Assembly: GCA_900470805.1 (NCBI GenBank)
Contig: UCCA01000014.1
Span: 1-64,000, forward strand
Direction of reading: 5' to 3'
DNA length: 64,000 bases
Source: Hyphomicrobiales bacterium
GTDB lineage: Bacteria; Pseudomonadota; Alphaproteobacteria; Rhizobiales; Rhizobiaceae
The notes under the pieces: generated by a model
What the model was told of the DNA's origin: nothing
Databases searched by the model: none
Seen by the model: the letters and a program-made list of their open reading frames with translations, nothing else
Made by a program: the position numbers and the translations under genes
Part shown: positions 1 through 8,648 of the stretch, in pieces
How positions within the stretch are numbered: the stretch's first letter is position 1
Layout: every line of letters starts with the position of its first letter

Positions 1-12
1 GGCAGGGCAGAG

Positions 13-69
13 GGGGGTGTTCCACGGCACAACGCCAACGGGGGCGGAAGGCGGTGCCACAACACCCCC
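13..69. repeat. Imperfect inverted repeat at window edge
   Basis: Bases 13-21 (GGGGGTGTT) pair with 61-69 (AACACCCCC), and inside them 26-30 (GGCAC) pair with 54-58 (GTGCC), leaving a loop of about 23 nt. It lies upstream of trpS. It could be the terminator region of whatever gene ends before the window or part of the trpS leader. There is no clear T-tract, so the role is open. Confidence 0.3.
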
Positions 70-161
70 TTGATTGCCGGCCGTCCCGCGTGCATAAGCC
101 GCGACGTTAGCAACATGGGCCGTTGGCCCTGGGGCCCTCCACAAGCCTAATCGAGGACATG

Positions 162-1226
162 ATGAGCGAATTCAAGAAACTGGTCTTTTCAGGCGTTCAG
201 CCGACCGGCAATCTCCATCTCGGCAACTATCTCGGCGCGATCCGCAAGTTCGTGGCGCTGCAGGACGGCAACGACTGCATCTACTGCGTGGTCGACATGC
301 ATGCGCTGACGGCGCAGTTGGTGCACGAGGACATGCCGAACCAGATCCGGTCGATCGCGGCGGCCTTCATCGCAGCCGGTATCGACCCCGAGAAGCATAT
401 CGTTTTCAACCAGTCGGCCGTGCCGCAGCATGCGGAACTCGCCTGGATCTTCAACTGCGTGGCGCGTATCGGCTGGATGAACCGGATGACGCAGTTCAAG
501 GACAAGGCCGGCAAGGACCGCGAGCAGGCTTCGCTCGGCCTTTACGCCTATCCGAGCCTGATGGCGGCCGATATTCTGGTCTATCGCGGCACCCATGTTC
601 CTGTCGGCGACGACCAGAAGCAGCACCTCGAGCTTGCCCGCGACATCGCCATGAAGTTCAACCTCGATTATGCCGAGCACATCCGCAAGGCGGGATACGG
701 GATTGACATCACCGTCGGCAAGGAGCCGGTGCATGCCTACTTCCCGATGGTCGAGCCGCTGATCGATGGTCCGGCGCCGCGCGTCATGTCGCTGCGCGAC
801 GGCACCAAGAAGATGTCGAAGTCGGATCCGTCGGATCTGTCGCGCATCAACCTGATGGACGACGAGGAGACGATCTCGAAGAAGATCCGAAAGGCCAAGA
901 CCGATCCGGATGGCTTGCCGAGCGAGATCGACGGCCTGAAGGGTCGCCCCGAGGCGGACAATCTCGTCGGCATCTATGCGGCGCTCGCCGACAAGAGCCG
1001 CGCCGAGGTGCTGGCCGAATTCGGCGGGCAGCAGTTCTCGGTGTTCAAGCCGGCGCTGATCGAGCTTGCCGTCAACGTGCTTTCGCCGATCACATCGGAG
1101 ATGCGCCGGCTGATGGCCGATACCAGCCATATCGACGCGATCCTGCGTGATGGCGGCGCACGGGCGCGGGCGCGGGCCGAAGTGACGATGAAGGAAGTGC
1201 GCGATATCGTCGGCTTCCTCTACTAG
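162..1226 (+). CDS. trpS: Tryptophanyl-tRNA synthetase
   Basis: Class I aminoacyl-tRNA synthetase of 354 residues that charges tRNA-Trp in the cytoplasm. The HIGH-type signature is seen as [12 protein letters not shown] at about residues 14-25 and the KMSKS loop as [10 protein letters not shown] at about 216-225, with the usual TrpRS length. The start is taken at ATG 162 (MSEFKK); an adjacent ATG at 159 is equally readable, and a longer TTG-initiated frame from 123 adds an unconserved-looking leader. It stands alone: an inverted repeat lies upstream and a GC-rich hairpin follows the stop. Family assignment is secure; only the exact start is uncertain. Confidence 0.97.
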   Translation: MSEFKKLVFSGVQPTGNLHLGNYLGAIRKFVALQDGNDCIYCVVDMHALTAQLVHEDMPNQIRSIAAAFIAAGIDPEKHIVFNQSAVPQHAELAWIFNCVARIGWMNRMTQFKDKAGKDREQASLGLYAYPSLMAADILVYRGTHVPVGDDQKQHLELARDIAMKFNLDYAEHIRKAGYGIDITVGKEPVHAYFPMVEPLIDGPAPRVMSLRDGTKKMSKSDPSDLSRINLMDDEETISKKIRKAKTDPDGLPSEIDGLKGRPEADNLVGIYAALADKSRAEVLAEFGGQQFSVFKPALIELAVNVLSPITSEMRRLMADTSHIDAILRDGGARARARAEVTMKEVRDIVGFLY

Positions 1227-1244
1227 GCCTCGACACTCCAGACA

Positions 1245-1267
1245 TCCGGGCGGTCAGGCCGCCCGGA
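1245..1267 (+). terminator. Hairpin after trpS
   Basis: A 9-bp perfect stem (TCCGGGCGG / CCGCCCGGA) with a TCAGG loop starts 19 bp after the trpS stop. The following CTTGTCG is not a T-run, so it may be a weak or factor-assisted terminator. Confidence 0.5.
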
Positions 1268-1321
1268 CTTGTCGAACATCAGGTGACAGCGTACTCTCCT
1301 TGCAGCTGTGAGGAGGCCAAG

Positions 1322-1747
1322 ATGCGCGACCGCGACCTCATTCAGATCGGCATGATGGAGCTCCGTTTTCTGGTCGATGAAGATCAGAGCGCGGAAAGCC
1401 TGGTCATGTTCGAGTTCGTCGTGCCTTACCAGTCGCGCGTGCCGGCGGCGCATTACCACAGCGACGTCGATGAAGTGGTCTACGGCCTCGAAGGCAGGAT
1501 GACGACCACCGTCGGCAGCGAAAAGCACGAGGTCTGTCCCGGGCAGACCATCTTCATTCCACGCGGCGTGGTCCACACCCACGAAAACCTGCATCCGGAA
1601 ACCGCCCGCGTGCTGATCACCATGACACCGGGCCTGATCGGCCGAAGGTTCTTCGAGGAGATCGCCTCGGCGATCAATGTGGTCGGCAAGCCCGACATCG
1701 AGCACGTCAAGGAAATCATGCTGCTCTACGGGCTGGTGCCGGCCTGA
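1322..1747 (+). CDS. Cupin-domain protein
   Basis: Small single-domain cupin of 141 residues. Cupin motif 1 is visible as HYHSDVDEVVYGLEG (His44, His46 and Glu51 are candidate metal ligands). Motif 2 is GQTIFIPRGVVHTHEN, with Pro80 and a His at about 85. The fold is a beta-barrel that usually binds a divalent metal. The substrate cannot be read from the sequence; possibilities include a small-molecule dioxygenase, an isomerase or a sensor. The start at ATG 1322 is favoured by a GAGGAG ribosome-binding site 6-11 nt upstream; a GTG at 1283 is in frame but lacks this. It sits between trpS and a universal stress gene with its own spacing, so it is probably monocistronic. Confidence 0.85.
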   Translation: MRDRDLIQIGMMELRFLVDEDQSAESLVMFEFVVPYQSRVPAAHYHSDVDEVVYGLEGRMTTTVGSEKHEVCPGQTIFIPRGVVHTHENLHPETARVLITMTPGLIGRRFFEEIASAINVVGKPDIEHVKEIMLLYGLVPA

Positions 1748-1825
1748 CGGGCTGTCGGTGATCGACCCGTTTGCGGCAAAACGGGGACTTGCAAATTTTC
1801 CGGATCGCGTGTCAGAGTTCGCTCC

Positions 1826-2317
1826 ATGGTATCAAAACGACTCTCACGGCTCGAAGGTCACCGCCGCAAGTTCATGGCCGTGATCGACGACACGCCCGAA
1901 TGCCAGCGCGCCGTCCACTATGCCGGCCGGCGGGCGAAGAATTCCAATGGCGGCCTGGTGCTTGTCTATGTGATCCCCGATGGCGATTTCCAGCAATGGC
2001 TGGGCGTGGAGGAGATCATGCGGGCGGAAGCACGCGAGGAAGCGGAAGCCGTGGTGGCTAAATCGGCGCAGCTGGTGCGCGAGAATATCGGCATCGAGCC
2101 GGAGATCGTCATTCGCGAGGGCAGTGCCGCCGAGCAGATCAACGCCGTCATCGAGGACGACCGCGACATCGCCATTCTGGTGCTGGCCGCGAGCTCGGCC
2201 AAGGAAGGACCGGGACCGCTGGTTTCGTCGGTCGCCGGCCGCGGCGCCGCCTTTCCCATCCCTGTCACCGTTTTGCCTGATACACTGACCGACGAGGAAC
2301 TGGACGCGTTGGCATGA
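1826..2317 (+). CDS. Universal stress protein, UspA family
   Basis: A 163-residue single Usp-domain protein. The N-terminal strand (FMAVIDDTPECQRAV) and the later segment DIAILVLAASSAKEGPG match the alpha/beta Usp fold. The consensus ATP-binding G-x2-G-x9-G(S/T) loop is not clearly preserved, since the tail reads KEGPGPLVSSVAG, so nucleotide binding is uncertain. These proteins support survival under starvation, oxidative or envelope stress. In rhizobia this gene commonly lies beside an Nfu gene, as here (110 bp upstream). ATG 1826 was chosen because the fold begins a few residues later. Confidence 0.88.
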   Translation: MVSKRLSRLEGHRRKFMAVIDDTPECQRAVHYAGRRAKNSNGGLVLVYVIPDGDFQQWLGVEEIMRAEAREEAEAVVAKSAQLVRENIGIEPEIVIREGSAAEQINAVIEDDRDIAILVLAASSAKEGPGPLVSSVAGRGAAFPIPVTVLPDTLTDEELDALA

Positions 2318-2373
2318 GGCATTTTCTTGAGTATCAATCTCTTGAATTGCACTGTCAAAAGGCTTATTTCTAC

Positions 2374-2390
2374 TTTTGAAGAATTCTAAA
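2374..2390 (+). promoter_or_regulatory. ICE-like (Irr) operator upstream of nfu
   Basis: The 17-bp site reads TTTTGAA-GAA-TTCTAAA, which matches the rhizobial Irr box consensus as I recall it (TTTAGAA-N3-TTCTAAA) at 13 of 14 specified bases. It ends 36 bp before the nfu ATG, where a promoter would be expected. Irr normally represses iron-consuming functions when iron is scarce, which fits an Fe-S carrier gene. The irr gene itself is not in this window. Confidence 0.6.
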
Positions 2391-2426
2391 GACGGCGTGG
2401 GCCATGCCTGCCGCACGGAGATAAAC

Positions 2427-2993
2427 ATGTTCATCCAGACCGAAGCCACGCCGAACCCTTCCACGCAGAAGTTCCTGCCGGGCAAGATCGTCATGGAGAA
2501 CGGCACCGCCGAATTCCGCAACCGCGACGAAGCGAACGCCTCGCCGCTGGCCGCACGGCTGTTCGAAATCCCAGGCGTGACCGGGGTCTACTTCGGCTAC
2601 GACTTCATCAGCGTGTCCAAGGAAGACCAGGAGTGGCAGCATCTGAAGCCCGCCATCCTGGGCTCGATCATGGAACACTTCATGTCGGGCAAGCCTGTGA
2701 TGGGCGCTGCCTCGGTGCTTGGTGAAGCCACTGATGCCGATGGCGAGTTCTTCGACGAGGGTGACGAGACCATCGTTCTCACCATCAAGGAACTGCTGGA
2801 AACGCGCGTTCGTCCGGCCGTTGCCCAGGATGGCGGCGACATCACCTTCCGCGGCTTCAAGGACGGCACCGTCTATCTCAACATGAAGGGCTCGTGCGCG
2901 GGTTGCCCGTCTTCGACGGCAACGCTCAAGCACGGCGTCCAGAACCTGCTGCGCCATTTCGTGCCGGAAGTTCAGGAAGTCGAAGCCGTCTGA
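2427..2993 (+). CDS. NifU-like Fe-S scaffold/carrier protein (Nfu)
   Basis: A 188-residue protein with an N-terminal Nfu_N domain (MFIQTEATPNPSTQKFLPG start, typical of the family) followed by a C-terminal NifU domain. The Fe-S ligands are the CAGC motif (Cys157 and Cys160, in GSCAGCPSS). Such proteins carry [4Fe-4S] clusters to client enzymes. Possible clients encoded nearby are the radical-SAM proteins MiaB and HemW, although any link is inference. The start at ATG 2427 has CGGAG 7-11 nt upstream and matches the conserved N-terminus; upstream in-frame codons would run back into the ICE-like operator. The gene is probably iron-regulated through that operator. Confidence 0.93.
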   Translation: MFIQTEATPNPSTQKFLPGKIVMENGTAEFRNRDEANASPLAARLFEIPGVTGVYFGYDFISVSKEDQEWQHLKPAILGSIMEHFMSGKPVMGAASVLGEATDADGEFFDEGDETIVLTIKELLETRVRPAVAQDGGDITFRGFKDGTVYLNMKGSCAGCPSSTATLKHGVQNLLRHFVPEVQEVEAV

Positions 2994-3087
2994 CGCCATG
3001 AGCCGACATTCGCGATGACGCGGCGTTTGCAAGCGTGGCGTGTCGACGTATGGACAGTCAGGAACGTTTTATTCGGAAATAGATGCC

Positions 3088-3747
3088 ATGATCATACTGG
3101 CGCTCGACACCGCAGGTGTGGATTGCGCTGCCGCTCTCTTTGACAGCGGCAGGAATACGGTGCTGGGGGAGGCATCGGACATGATCGGCAAGGGGCACGC
3201 TGAACATCTGATGGGCATTATCGACCGCGCGCTGGATCAGGCGGGCGTCGAATTGTCCGCCGTCGAGCGCATCGCCGTCACCGTCGGTCCCGGCTCCTTC
3301 ACAGGCATTCGCGTCGGCGTGGCCGCCGCCCGCGGCTTTGCCCTTTCGCTCGGCATTGATGCCGTCGGCATCTCGACGCTATCGGTGATGGCGGAAGCGG
3401 AGCGCGAACGCTCTCCGGGCAAGCCGGTGCTGGCCGCCATGGATGCGAAGCGCAACGAGATCTACCTGCAAGCCTTCGATGCGGATGGCGCGCCGCTCGA
3501 TGAAGCCAGGGCCGTGACCGTCGAGGAGGCGCAGGCCTTTGCCGCATCCTTCGACGGTGCGATCACCGGCTCGGCGACACCCTTGCTGCGGCCTGACGTG
3601 ACAGGCGAACATGCCAATCATTTCCCGATCTCCATCGTGGCGCGCCTTGCCGCCGCCGCCGATCCCTCTTCCGGAAAGCCGAAGCCACTGTATCTGCGCG
3701 GACCCGACGCCAAGCCGCAGGCGGGGTTTGCGATTGCGCGAGTATGA
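3088..3747 (+). CDS. tsaB: tRNA threonylcarbamoyladenosine (t6A) biosynthesis protein TsaB
   Basis: A 219-residue ASKHA-fold protein of the TsaB/YeaZ family. The N-terminus MIILALDTAGVDCAAAL and the segment VTVGPGSFTGIRVGVAAARG are signature regions. TsaB has no active site of its own but pairs with TsaD and TsaE to transfer threonylcarbamoyl to A37 of ANN-decoding tRNAs. The start at ATG 3088 coincides with the conserved first strand. It overlaps rimI by 4 bp (ATGA), so the two are translationally coupled, an arrangement widespread in bacteria. Confidence 0.95.
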   Translation: MIILALDTAGVDCAAALFDSGRNTVLGEASDMIGKGHAEHLMGIIDRALDQAGVELSAVERIAVTVGPGSFTGIRVGVAAARGFALSLGIDAVGISTLSVMAEAERERSPGKPVLAAMDAKRNEIYLQAFDADGAPLDEARAVTVEEAQAFAASFDGAITGSATPLLRPDVTGEHANHFPISIVARLAAAADPSSGKPKPLYLRGPDAKPQAGFAIARV

Positions 3748-4244
3748 CCATGCTGGAATCCTATCTGTCGCTGAAACCGGAATTCGAAATCATCCCGATG
3801 GATGCCGATGACTGCCGCGCGGTCTCGGCGCTGCATGGCGAGCGCTTCGCCCGCCCCTGGGGCGACGGCGAGTTCTACAGCCTGCTCAGCCAGAGCAACG
3901 TCTTCGGTTTCGTGGCGCGGCAGACCAACGCCTTTCTGAAAAAGCCGCTGCCGGGCTTCGTGCTGGCGCGTGAGGTTGCCGGCGAGGCCGAGATCCTGAC
4001 GATTGCCGTGCAGGCCAAGGTTGGGCGATCGGGTCTCGGATGGCGGCTGATGCAGGCGGCGATGCGCGAGGCCAAGCAGCGCGGCGGCGAGAGCATCTTC
4101 CTCGAGGTTGACGGCGGCAACGTCGCGGCGCTCGGCCTCTACCGCAAGCTCGGTTTCGACCAGGTCGGAGAACGGCGTGGATACTACAAGGATGCCAATG
4201 GCGACGTATCCACGGCGCTTGTCATGAAGCGCATTCTTCGCTAG
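3744..4244 (+). CDS. rimI: Ribosomal protein S18-alanine N-acetyltransferase (RimI-type GNAT)
   Basis: A 166-residue GNAT-fold acetyltransferase. The acetyl-CoA loop region is seen around AVQAKVGRSGLGWRLMQ (usual form Q/RxxGxG/A), followed by FLEVDGGNVAALGLYRKLGF, the hallmark of RimI (xEVRxxNxxAxxLYxxxGF). It acetylates the N-terminus of ribosomal protein S18. It directly follows tsaB with a 4-bp overlap and precedes a Fur-family regulator by 36 bp, likely in one transcript. Compared with E. coli RimI it carries an N-terminal extension of about 15 residues. Confidence 0.92.
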   Translation: MTMLESYLSLKPEFEIIPMDADDCRAVSALHGERFARPWGDGEFYSLLSQSNVFGFVARQTNAFLKKPLPGFVLAREVAGEAEILTIAVQAKVGRSGLGWRLMQAAMREAKQRGGESIFLEVDGGNVAALGLYRKLGFDQVGERRGYYKDANGDVSTALVMKRILR

Positions 4245-4280
4245 TTCCGTTTTGAAACGTTGACTATCGGAAGGCGCCTC

Positions 4281-4709
4281 ATGACTGATGTGGCCAAAAC
4301 CCTTGAGGATCTCTGCACCGAGCGCGGCATGCGCATGACCGAGCAGCGCCGGGTGATCGCGCGCATTCTCGAGGAATCGGCAGACCATCCCGATGTGGAG
4401 GAGCTCTATCGCCGCTCCGTGAAGGTCGATGCCAAGATCTCGATCTCCACGGTCTACCGCACCGTCAAGCTGTTCGAGGACGCCGGCATCATCGCGCGCC
4501 ACGACTTCCGCGACGGCCGCTCGCGCTACGAGACCGTGCCGGAAGAGCATCACGACCACCTGATCGACCTGAAGACCGGCATCGTCATCGAGTTCCGCTC
4601 GCCCGAGATCGAGGCGTTGCAGGAGCGGATTGCCCGCGAGCATGGGTTCACGCTGGTGGATCACCGGCTCGAGCTCTACGGCATACCGCTGAAAAAGGAC
4701 GATCACTGA
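4281..4709 (+). CDS. mur: Fur-family metalloregulator, Mur type (manganese/iron uptake regulator)
   Basis: A 142-residue Fur-family repressor with an N-terminal winged helix (TEQRRVIARILEES ... SISTVYRTVKLFEDAGII) and a C-terminal metal/dimer domain with the cluster EEHHDHLIDL at 88-97. The structural-zinc CxxC pair of enterobacterial Fur is absent, as in the rhizobial Fur homologue renamed Mur because it answers mainly to Mn(II) and controls manganese uptake. It lacks Irr hallmarks (GWLLFGKG segment, SLATVYNTL helix), so Irr was rejected. The start at ATG 4281 has GGAAGG upstream; a TTG at 4260 is in frame but unneeded. Its targets are not obvious in the window. Confidence 0.88.
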   Translation: MTDVAKTLEDLCTERGMRMTEQRRVIARILEESADHPDVEELYRRSVKVDAKISISTVYRTVKLFEDAGIIARHDFRDGRSRYETVPEEHHDHLIDLKTGIVIEFRSPEIEALQERIAREHGFTLVDHRLELYGIPLKKDDH

Positions 4710-4730
4710 GGCCATGAACGCAGCCGCGGA

Positions 4731-5531
4731 GTGTCGGATTTGATCGCCTGGCTGCGCGTCGCCCTCGCGGGCATCGCCATTCTCATCGTCAGTCTCGTGT
4801 TGATGCCCTGGCAATTGCTGGCGCTGCGCTTCGACTGGAAAATGCGGCGCTGGCTGCCGCGTATCTGGCACCGGATCATCTGCTTCTGTCTCGGCATCCG
4901 GGTGCGCGTCCATGGACAGATGGAAACGCACCGGCCGCTGATGATCTGCGCCAACCATTCCTCGTGGATGGACATCATGGTGCTGTCCTCGATCGCCGAC
5001 GTCGCCTTCATCGCCAAGAACGAGGTGCGCGACTGGCCGATCTTCGGGACGCTCGCCAAGCTGCAGAAGAGCGTGTTCGTGGTGCGCGAGGAAAAGCGCA
5101 ATACCGGCAACCAGGTGAACGAGATCGCGGCGCGCATGGCCGATGGCGAGATCGTCGTGCTGTTTCCCGAGGGCACGACATCGGATGGCAACCGGCTGCT
5201 GGAGGTGAAATCCTCGCTGTTCGGCGCCGCAGCCATGGCGGTTCCGGCCTCACCCACGGGCACCGTCATCGTGCAGCCGGTGGCAATCGCCTATACCGGC
5301 GTCCACGGCCTGCCGATGGGCCGCTACCACCGGCCGCTGGCCTCGTGGCCCGGCGACGTCGAGATGCTGCCGCACCTGAAGGACATGCTTCGCTGCGGCG
5401 CCTTCGACGTCGACGTGCATTTCGGCGAGGCGGTTTCCTACGGTGCCGGCACCAACCGCAAGCAGGTCAGCGCGACGATCGCGCAACGGATCCGCACCAT
5501 GCTTTCGGCGGCGTTGCGGGGACGCAGCTAG
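4731..5531 (+). CDS. plsC: 1-acyl-sn-glycerol-3-phosphate acyltransferase
   Basis: A membrane-associated acyltransferase of about 266 residues that makes phosphatidic acid from lysophosphatidic acid. One N-terminal membrane segment (about residues 8-27) precedes the catalytic NHSSWMD motif (HX4D, His76/Asp81) and the FPEGTTSDG substrate motif at about 145-153. There is no good ATG start: GTG 4731 is used here, while TTG 4740, with GGAG 8 nt upstream, may be the true start (three residues shorter). The gene closes the tsaB-rimI-mur run; it may instead be the ornithine-lipid acyltransferase OlsA-type paralogue, but the housekeeping context favours PlsC. Confidence 0.87.
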   Translation: MSDLIAWLRVALAGIAILIVSLVLMPWQLLALRFDWKMRRWLPRIWHRIICFCLGIRVRVHGQMETHRPLMICANHSSWMDIMVLSSIADVAFIAKNEVRDWPIFGTLAKLQKSVFVVREEKRNTGNQVNEIAARMADGEIVVLFPEGTTSDGNRLLEVKSSLFGAAAMAVPASPTGTVIVQPVAIAYTGVHGLPMGRYHRPLASWPGDVEMLPHLKDMLRCGAFDVDVHFGEAVSYGAGTNRKQVSATIAQRIRTMLSAALRGRS

Positions 5532-5543
5532 CGCATATTGTAC

Positions 5544-5567
5544 AAATCTACATAACTATGTAGATTT
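5544..5567. promoter_or_regulatory. Palindromic operator of the brnTA module
   Basis: Perfect inverted repeat: AAATCTACATA, two central bases (AC), TATGTAGATTT. It ends 5 bp before the brnT start codon. A possible promoter overlaps it (TTGTAC at 5538-5543, 17-bp spacer, TAGATT at 5561-5566), so a bound BrnA or BrnTA complex would block transcription. BrnA antitoxins are known to autoregulate through palindromes in their promoters; the assignment here is inference from position and symmetry. Confidence 0.7.
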
Positions 5568-5572
5568 CACGT

Positions 5573-5866
5573 ATGGGGCAGAACGAAAAATGCTCATGGG
5601 ACGATGCTAAATGCGCGCGCAACATCGCCACCCACGGCTATGACTTCGCGGATGTCCAAGAGATTTTCGATGGTCGTTTTCTGATCACAAGGCAGGATGC
5701 CCGTCATGACTATGGCGAATTCAGATACAATTCTCTCGTCATGTTCAGGGACCGGCTGATCAATGTGACGTTCACACCGCGCCGCGGCAAGATCCACCTC
5801 ATCTCCGTGCGCCCGGCAAGCCGTGAAGAAAGGAGTTTTTATCATGACAAAGCTGAAAGCCGGTAA
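5573..5866 (+). CDS. brnT: BrnT-family ribonuclease toxin (type II TA)
   Basis: A 97-residue BrnT (DUF497) protein. The family pattern is seen as WDDAKCARNIATHGYDFADVQEIFDG near the N-terminus and RLINVTFTPRRGKIHLISVRPASREERSFY at the C-terminus, matching the usual F-W-D-x-x-K-x-x-x-N-x-x-K-H-G start and R(I/L)ISxRxAxxxER end. BrnT is a RelE-like ribonuclease that stops translation. There is no Shine-Dalgarno; the predicted transcription start is at or next to the ATG, so the message may be leaderless. It overlaps brnA by 23 bp. Position between plsC and miaB suggests insertion into a housekeeping run. Confidence 0.93.
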   Translation: MGQNEKCSWDDAKCARNIATHGYDFADVQEIFDGRFLITRQDARHDYGEFRYNSLVMFRDRLINVTFTPRRGKIHLISVRPASREERSFYHDKAESR

Positions 5867-6125
5867 AGGCACGGACTGGGCGCGCGTCGACGCTCTCACG
5901 GATGACGAGATCGAGCGGATGGCAGCCAGCGATATCGACAACCCGACGAGCACAGTGGAAGATTGGGCGGACTCAATCGTTGGATTGCCGCCTCTCAAGG
6001 AGGCCGTTAACGCCAAGTTCGATGCGGACGTGGTGGCTTGGTTCAAATCGCAGGGGCGTGGCTATCAGACTCGGATGAACGCCGTCTTGCGGATGTACAT
6101 GGAACGCCATCGGAAGACGGGATAA
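5844..6125 (+). CDS. brnA: BrnA-family antitoxin
   Basis: A 93-residue antitoxin. The C-terminal BrnA signature is clear: FDADVVAWFKSQGRGYQTRMNAVLRMYM, a ribbon-helix-helix-like DNA-binding region; the N-terminal half would wrap the BrnT toxin. ATG 5844 is preceded by AGGAG at 5831-5835 with an 8-nt gap, which decides it over a GTG at 5823. The strong ribosome site here, against none for brnT, would favour antitoxin excess from one mRNA. It should repress through the palindrome at 5544-5567. Confidence 0.92.
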   Translation: MTKLKAGKGTDWARVDALTDDEIERMAASDIDNPTSTVEDWADSIVGLPPLKEAVNAKFDADVVAWFKSQGRGYQTRMNAVLRMYMERHRKTG

Positions 6126-6167
6126 GAATCCCTTTTCTCCTCGATCAAAAACCACTAAACAGCCGAG

Positions 6168-7577
6168 ATGACCCAGGACAGCGCCCTTCTTCCCGCCCCG
6201 GAGACCACACTCCGCGATGGCAGCAACAGCCGCAAGGTTTTCATCAAGACCTATGGCTGTCAGATGAACGTCTATGACTCGACGCGGATGAGCGATGCGC
6301 TGGCCCGCGACGGCTATGAGCCGACGGAGGACATGGAAGAGGCGGATCTGGTTCTGCTCAACACCTGTCATATCCGCGAAAAGGCGGCCGAGAAGGTTTA
6401 CTCGGCGCTCGGGCGGCTGCGCGACATGAAGAAGGCGCGCAACAAGGAAGGCCGCGAGTTCATGATCGGGGTCGCCGGTTGCGTGGCGCAGGCGGAAGGC
6501 GAGGAGATTCTCCGCCGGGCGCCCGCTGTCGACGTCGTTATCGGGCCGCAAACCTATCACCGGCTGCCGGAGGCGTTGCGGAAGGCCAAGGAAGGCCAGC
6601 GGATCGTCGACACGGAATACGCGCTGGAAGACAAGTTCGAGCATCTGCCGATCGCCGAGAAGGCGAAGATCCGCGCGCGCGGCGTGACCGCGTTTCTCAC
6701 GGTGCAGGAAGGCTGCGACAAGTTCTGTACCTTCTGCGTGGTGCCCTATACGCGCGGCTCGGAAGTGTCGCGCTCGGTCGAGCAGATCGTTCGCGAGGCG
6801 GAGAGCCTGGTTGCGGGCGGCGTGCGCGAGATCACGCTGCTTGGCCAGAACGTCAATGCCTGGCATGGTGTCGGCGCGAACGGCGAGGAGTGGACGCTCG
6901 GCGACCTGCTCTACCGGCTGGCCGAAATTCCCGGCCTCGCACGGCTGCGCTACACGACAAGCCATCCGCGCGACATGGACGACCGGCTGATCGAGGCGCA
7001 CCGCGATCTCCGGGCGCTGATGCCCTATCTGCACCTTCCGGTGCAGGCGGGTTCCGACGGGATCCTGAAGGCGATGAACCGGCGGCACACGGCGGCGGAA
7101 TACCTGACGCTGGTCGAGCGCATCCGTGCCGCGCGCCCCGACATCGCGCTGTCGGGCGATTTCATCGTTGGTTTTCCGGGGGAGACAGATCAGGATTTTG
7201 AGGATACACTCTGTCTGGTGGAGAAAGTCCGCTATGCGCAGGCCTTCTCCTTCAAATACTCGACGCGGCCGGGTACGCCCGGGGCGGATCTGAAGGACCA
7301 GGTGCCGGAAGAGATCAAGTCAGAACGGCTCGAACGCCTGCAGGCGCTTCTCTTGAAGCAGCAGCAGGAATTTGCCGAATCCTGCGTCGGAAAGACCATC
7401 GAACTGTTGCTTGAAAAGCCCGGTCGCATGTCTCAACAACTTATCGGCCGTTCTCCCTGGCTTCAGTCGGTGAATGTTGATGCAAAAGCATCGCAAATCG
7501 GTGACATTATTAACGTGCGAATCACAGGAACCGGAACCAACAGCCTGTTTGCCGAGATTGCAGCGGGCGAGGTTTAA
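6168..7577 (+). CDS. miaB: tRNA-2-methylthio-N6-dimethylallyladenosine synthase
   Basis: A 469-residue radical-SAM methylthiotransferase modifying A37 of tRNAs that read UNN codons. Three domains are visible. The N-terminal UPF0004 domain has cluster ligands at Cys31 (TYGCQMN), Cys67 (NTCHIRE) and a third Cys in VAGCVAQAE. The radical-SAM core carries GCDKFCTFC (Cys183/187/190). A C-terminal TRAM-type RNA-binding domain follows. The N-terminus has an extra segment of about 22 residues. It begins the miaB-phoH-ybeY-corC-lnt run, well conserved in proteobacteria. As an enzyme with two [4Fe-4S] clusters it is a plausible Nfu client (inference). Confidence 0.97.
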   Translation: MTQDSALLPAPETTLRDGSNSRKVFIKTYGCQMNVYDSTRMSDALARDGYEPTEDMEEADLVLLNTCHIREKAAEKVYSALGRLRDMKKARNKEGREFMIGVAGCVAQAEGEEILRRAPAVDVVIGPQTYHRLPEALRKAKEGQRIVDTEYALEDKFEHLPIAEKAKIRARGVTAFLTVQEGCDKFCTFCVVPYTRGSEVSRSVEQIVREAESLVAGGVREITLLGQNVNAWHGVGANGEEWTLGDLLYRLAEIPGLARLRYTTSHPRDMDDRLIEAHRDLRALMPYLHLPVQAGSDGILKAMNRRHTAAEYLTLVERIRAARPDIALSGDFIVGFPGETDQDFEDTLCLVEKVRYAQAFSFKYSTRPGTPGADLKDQVPEEIKSERLERLQALLLKQQQEFAESCVGKTIELLLEKPGRMSQQLIGRSPWLQSVNVDAKASQIGDIINVRITGTGTNSLFAEIAAGEV

Positions 7578-7595
7578 CCCAAGGAGCTCGACCGC

Positions 7596-8648
7596 TTGAA
7601 CGGACAAGAATTGGTTTCTTCTTCACCGCGCCCCCCACGTATCGCGAGCGACGCCAATCACTTTATTCTGACGTTCGAAAACAATCGGTTCGCCAGCGAA
7701 CTGTTTGGGCAATTCGACCAGAACCTCAAGCTCCTCGAGGAACGCCTGAACATCGACGCGCGAGCGCGGGGCAACTCCGTCGTGATCTCGGGTGACATCG
7801 TCACCACCAACCAGGCGCGCCGTACGCTCGACTATCTCTACGAGAAACTGCAGAAAGGCGGCAGCGTGGAACGATCCGACGTGGAAGGCGCAATCCGCAT
7901 GGCGGTGGCCGCCGACGACCAGCTCAGCCTGCCGACGATGGAGCGAAAAGCCAAGCTGTCGATGGCGCAGGTCTCGACCCGCAAGAAGACCATCATTGCC
8001 CGCACCCCCACACAGGATGCCTATCTCCGGGCGCTGGAGCGCGCCGAACTGGTGTTCGGCTGCGGCCCTGCCGGCACCGGCAAGACCTATCTGGCGGTGG
8101 CGCATGCGGCGCAGCTGCTGGAGCGTGGCGTGGTCGAGAAGATCATCCTGTCGCGTCCGGCCGTGGAAGCCGGCGAGCGCCTGGGCTTTTTGCCCGGCGA
8201 CATGAAGGAAAAGGTCGATCCTTATCTCCGCCCGCTCTATGACGCGCTCTACGACATGATGCCGGCCGACAAAGTCGATCGCGCCATCACCGCCGGCGTC
8301 ATCGAAATCGCGCCGCTCGCCTTCATGCGCGGACGCACGCTGGCCAACGCCGCCGTCATCCTCGACGAGGCGCAGAACACCACGTCGATGCAGATGAAGA
8401 TGTTCCTGACGCGTCTCGGCGAGAATTCCCGGATGATCATCACCGGCGACCCAAGCCAGATCGACTTGCCGCGCGGCGTCAAATCCGGTCTCGTGGAGGC
8501 GCTGCAGCTTCTGAACGGCGTTGAGGGCATCTCGATCGTCCGCTTCAAGGATACCGACGTCGTGCGTCACCCGCTCGTCGGCCGCATCGTGCGCGCCTAC
8601 GACGCCACCTATGCTGTTGATACCGGCGAGGCGATCCGACAGGACTGA
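7596..8648 (+). CDS. PhoH-like ATPase (YbeZ family)
   Basis: A 350-residue P-loop ATPase. The Walker A motif is GPAGTGKT at about 157-164 and Walker B is AVILDEAQN; downstream RNA helicase-like segments include [13 protein letters not shown]. The N-terminal third (about 1-120) resembles a KH-like nucleic-acid-binding region. These proteins partner with YbeY in rRNA maturation and ribosome quality control. The start is TTG 7596, with AAGGAG at about 7580-7585; no ATG/GTG is suitably placed. Its stop overlaps the ybeY start (TGATG), implying coupling. Confidence 0.94.
   Translation: MNGQELVSSSPRPPRIASDANHFILTFENNRFASELFGQFDQNLKLLEERLNIDARARGNSVVISGDIVTTNQARRTLDYLYEKLQKGGSVERSDVEGAIRMAVAADDQLSLPTMERKAKLSMAQVSTRKKTIIARTPTQDAYLRALERAELVFGCGPAGTGKTYLAVAHAAQLLERGVVEKIILSRPAVEAGERLGFLPGDMKEKVDPYLRPLYDALYDMMPADKVDRAITAGVIEIAPLAFMRGRTLANAAVILDEAQNTTSMQMKMFLTRLGENSRMIITGDPSQIDLPRGVKSGLVEALQLLNGVEGISIVRFKDTDVVRHPLVGRIVRAYDATYAVDTGEAIRQD

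Noticed and set aside
1766..1785. CCCGTTT/AAACGGG hairpin between cupin and usp genes
   Set aside because: Short stem without T-run on either useful side; not clearly a terminator.
4281..4709. Reading the Fur-family gene as irr
   Set aside because: Irr-typical segments are absent, while the sequence and tsaB-rimI neighbourhood fit the Mur/Fur type of rhizobia.
3618..4958. Long minus-strand open frame opposite tsaB-rimI-mur
   Set aside because: Spans three recognisable genes in antisense; no own motif.
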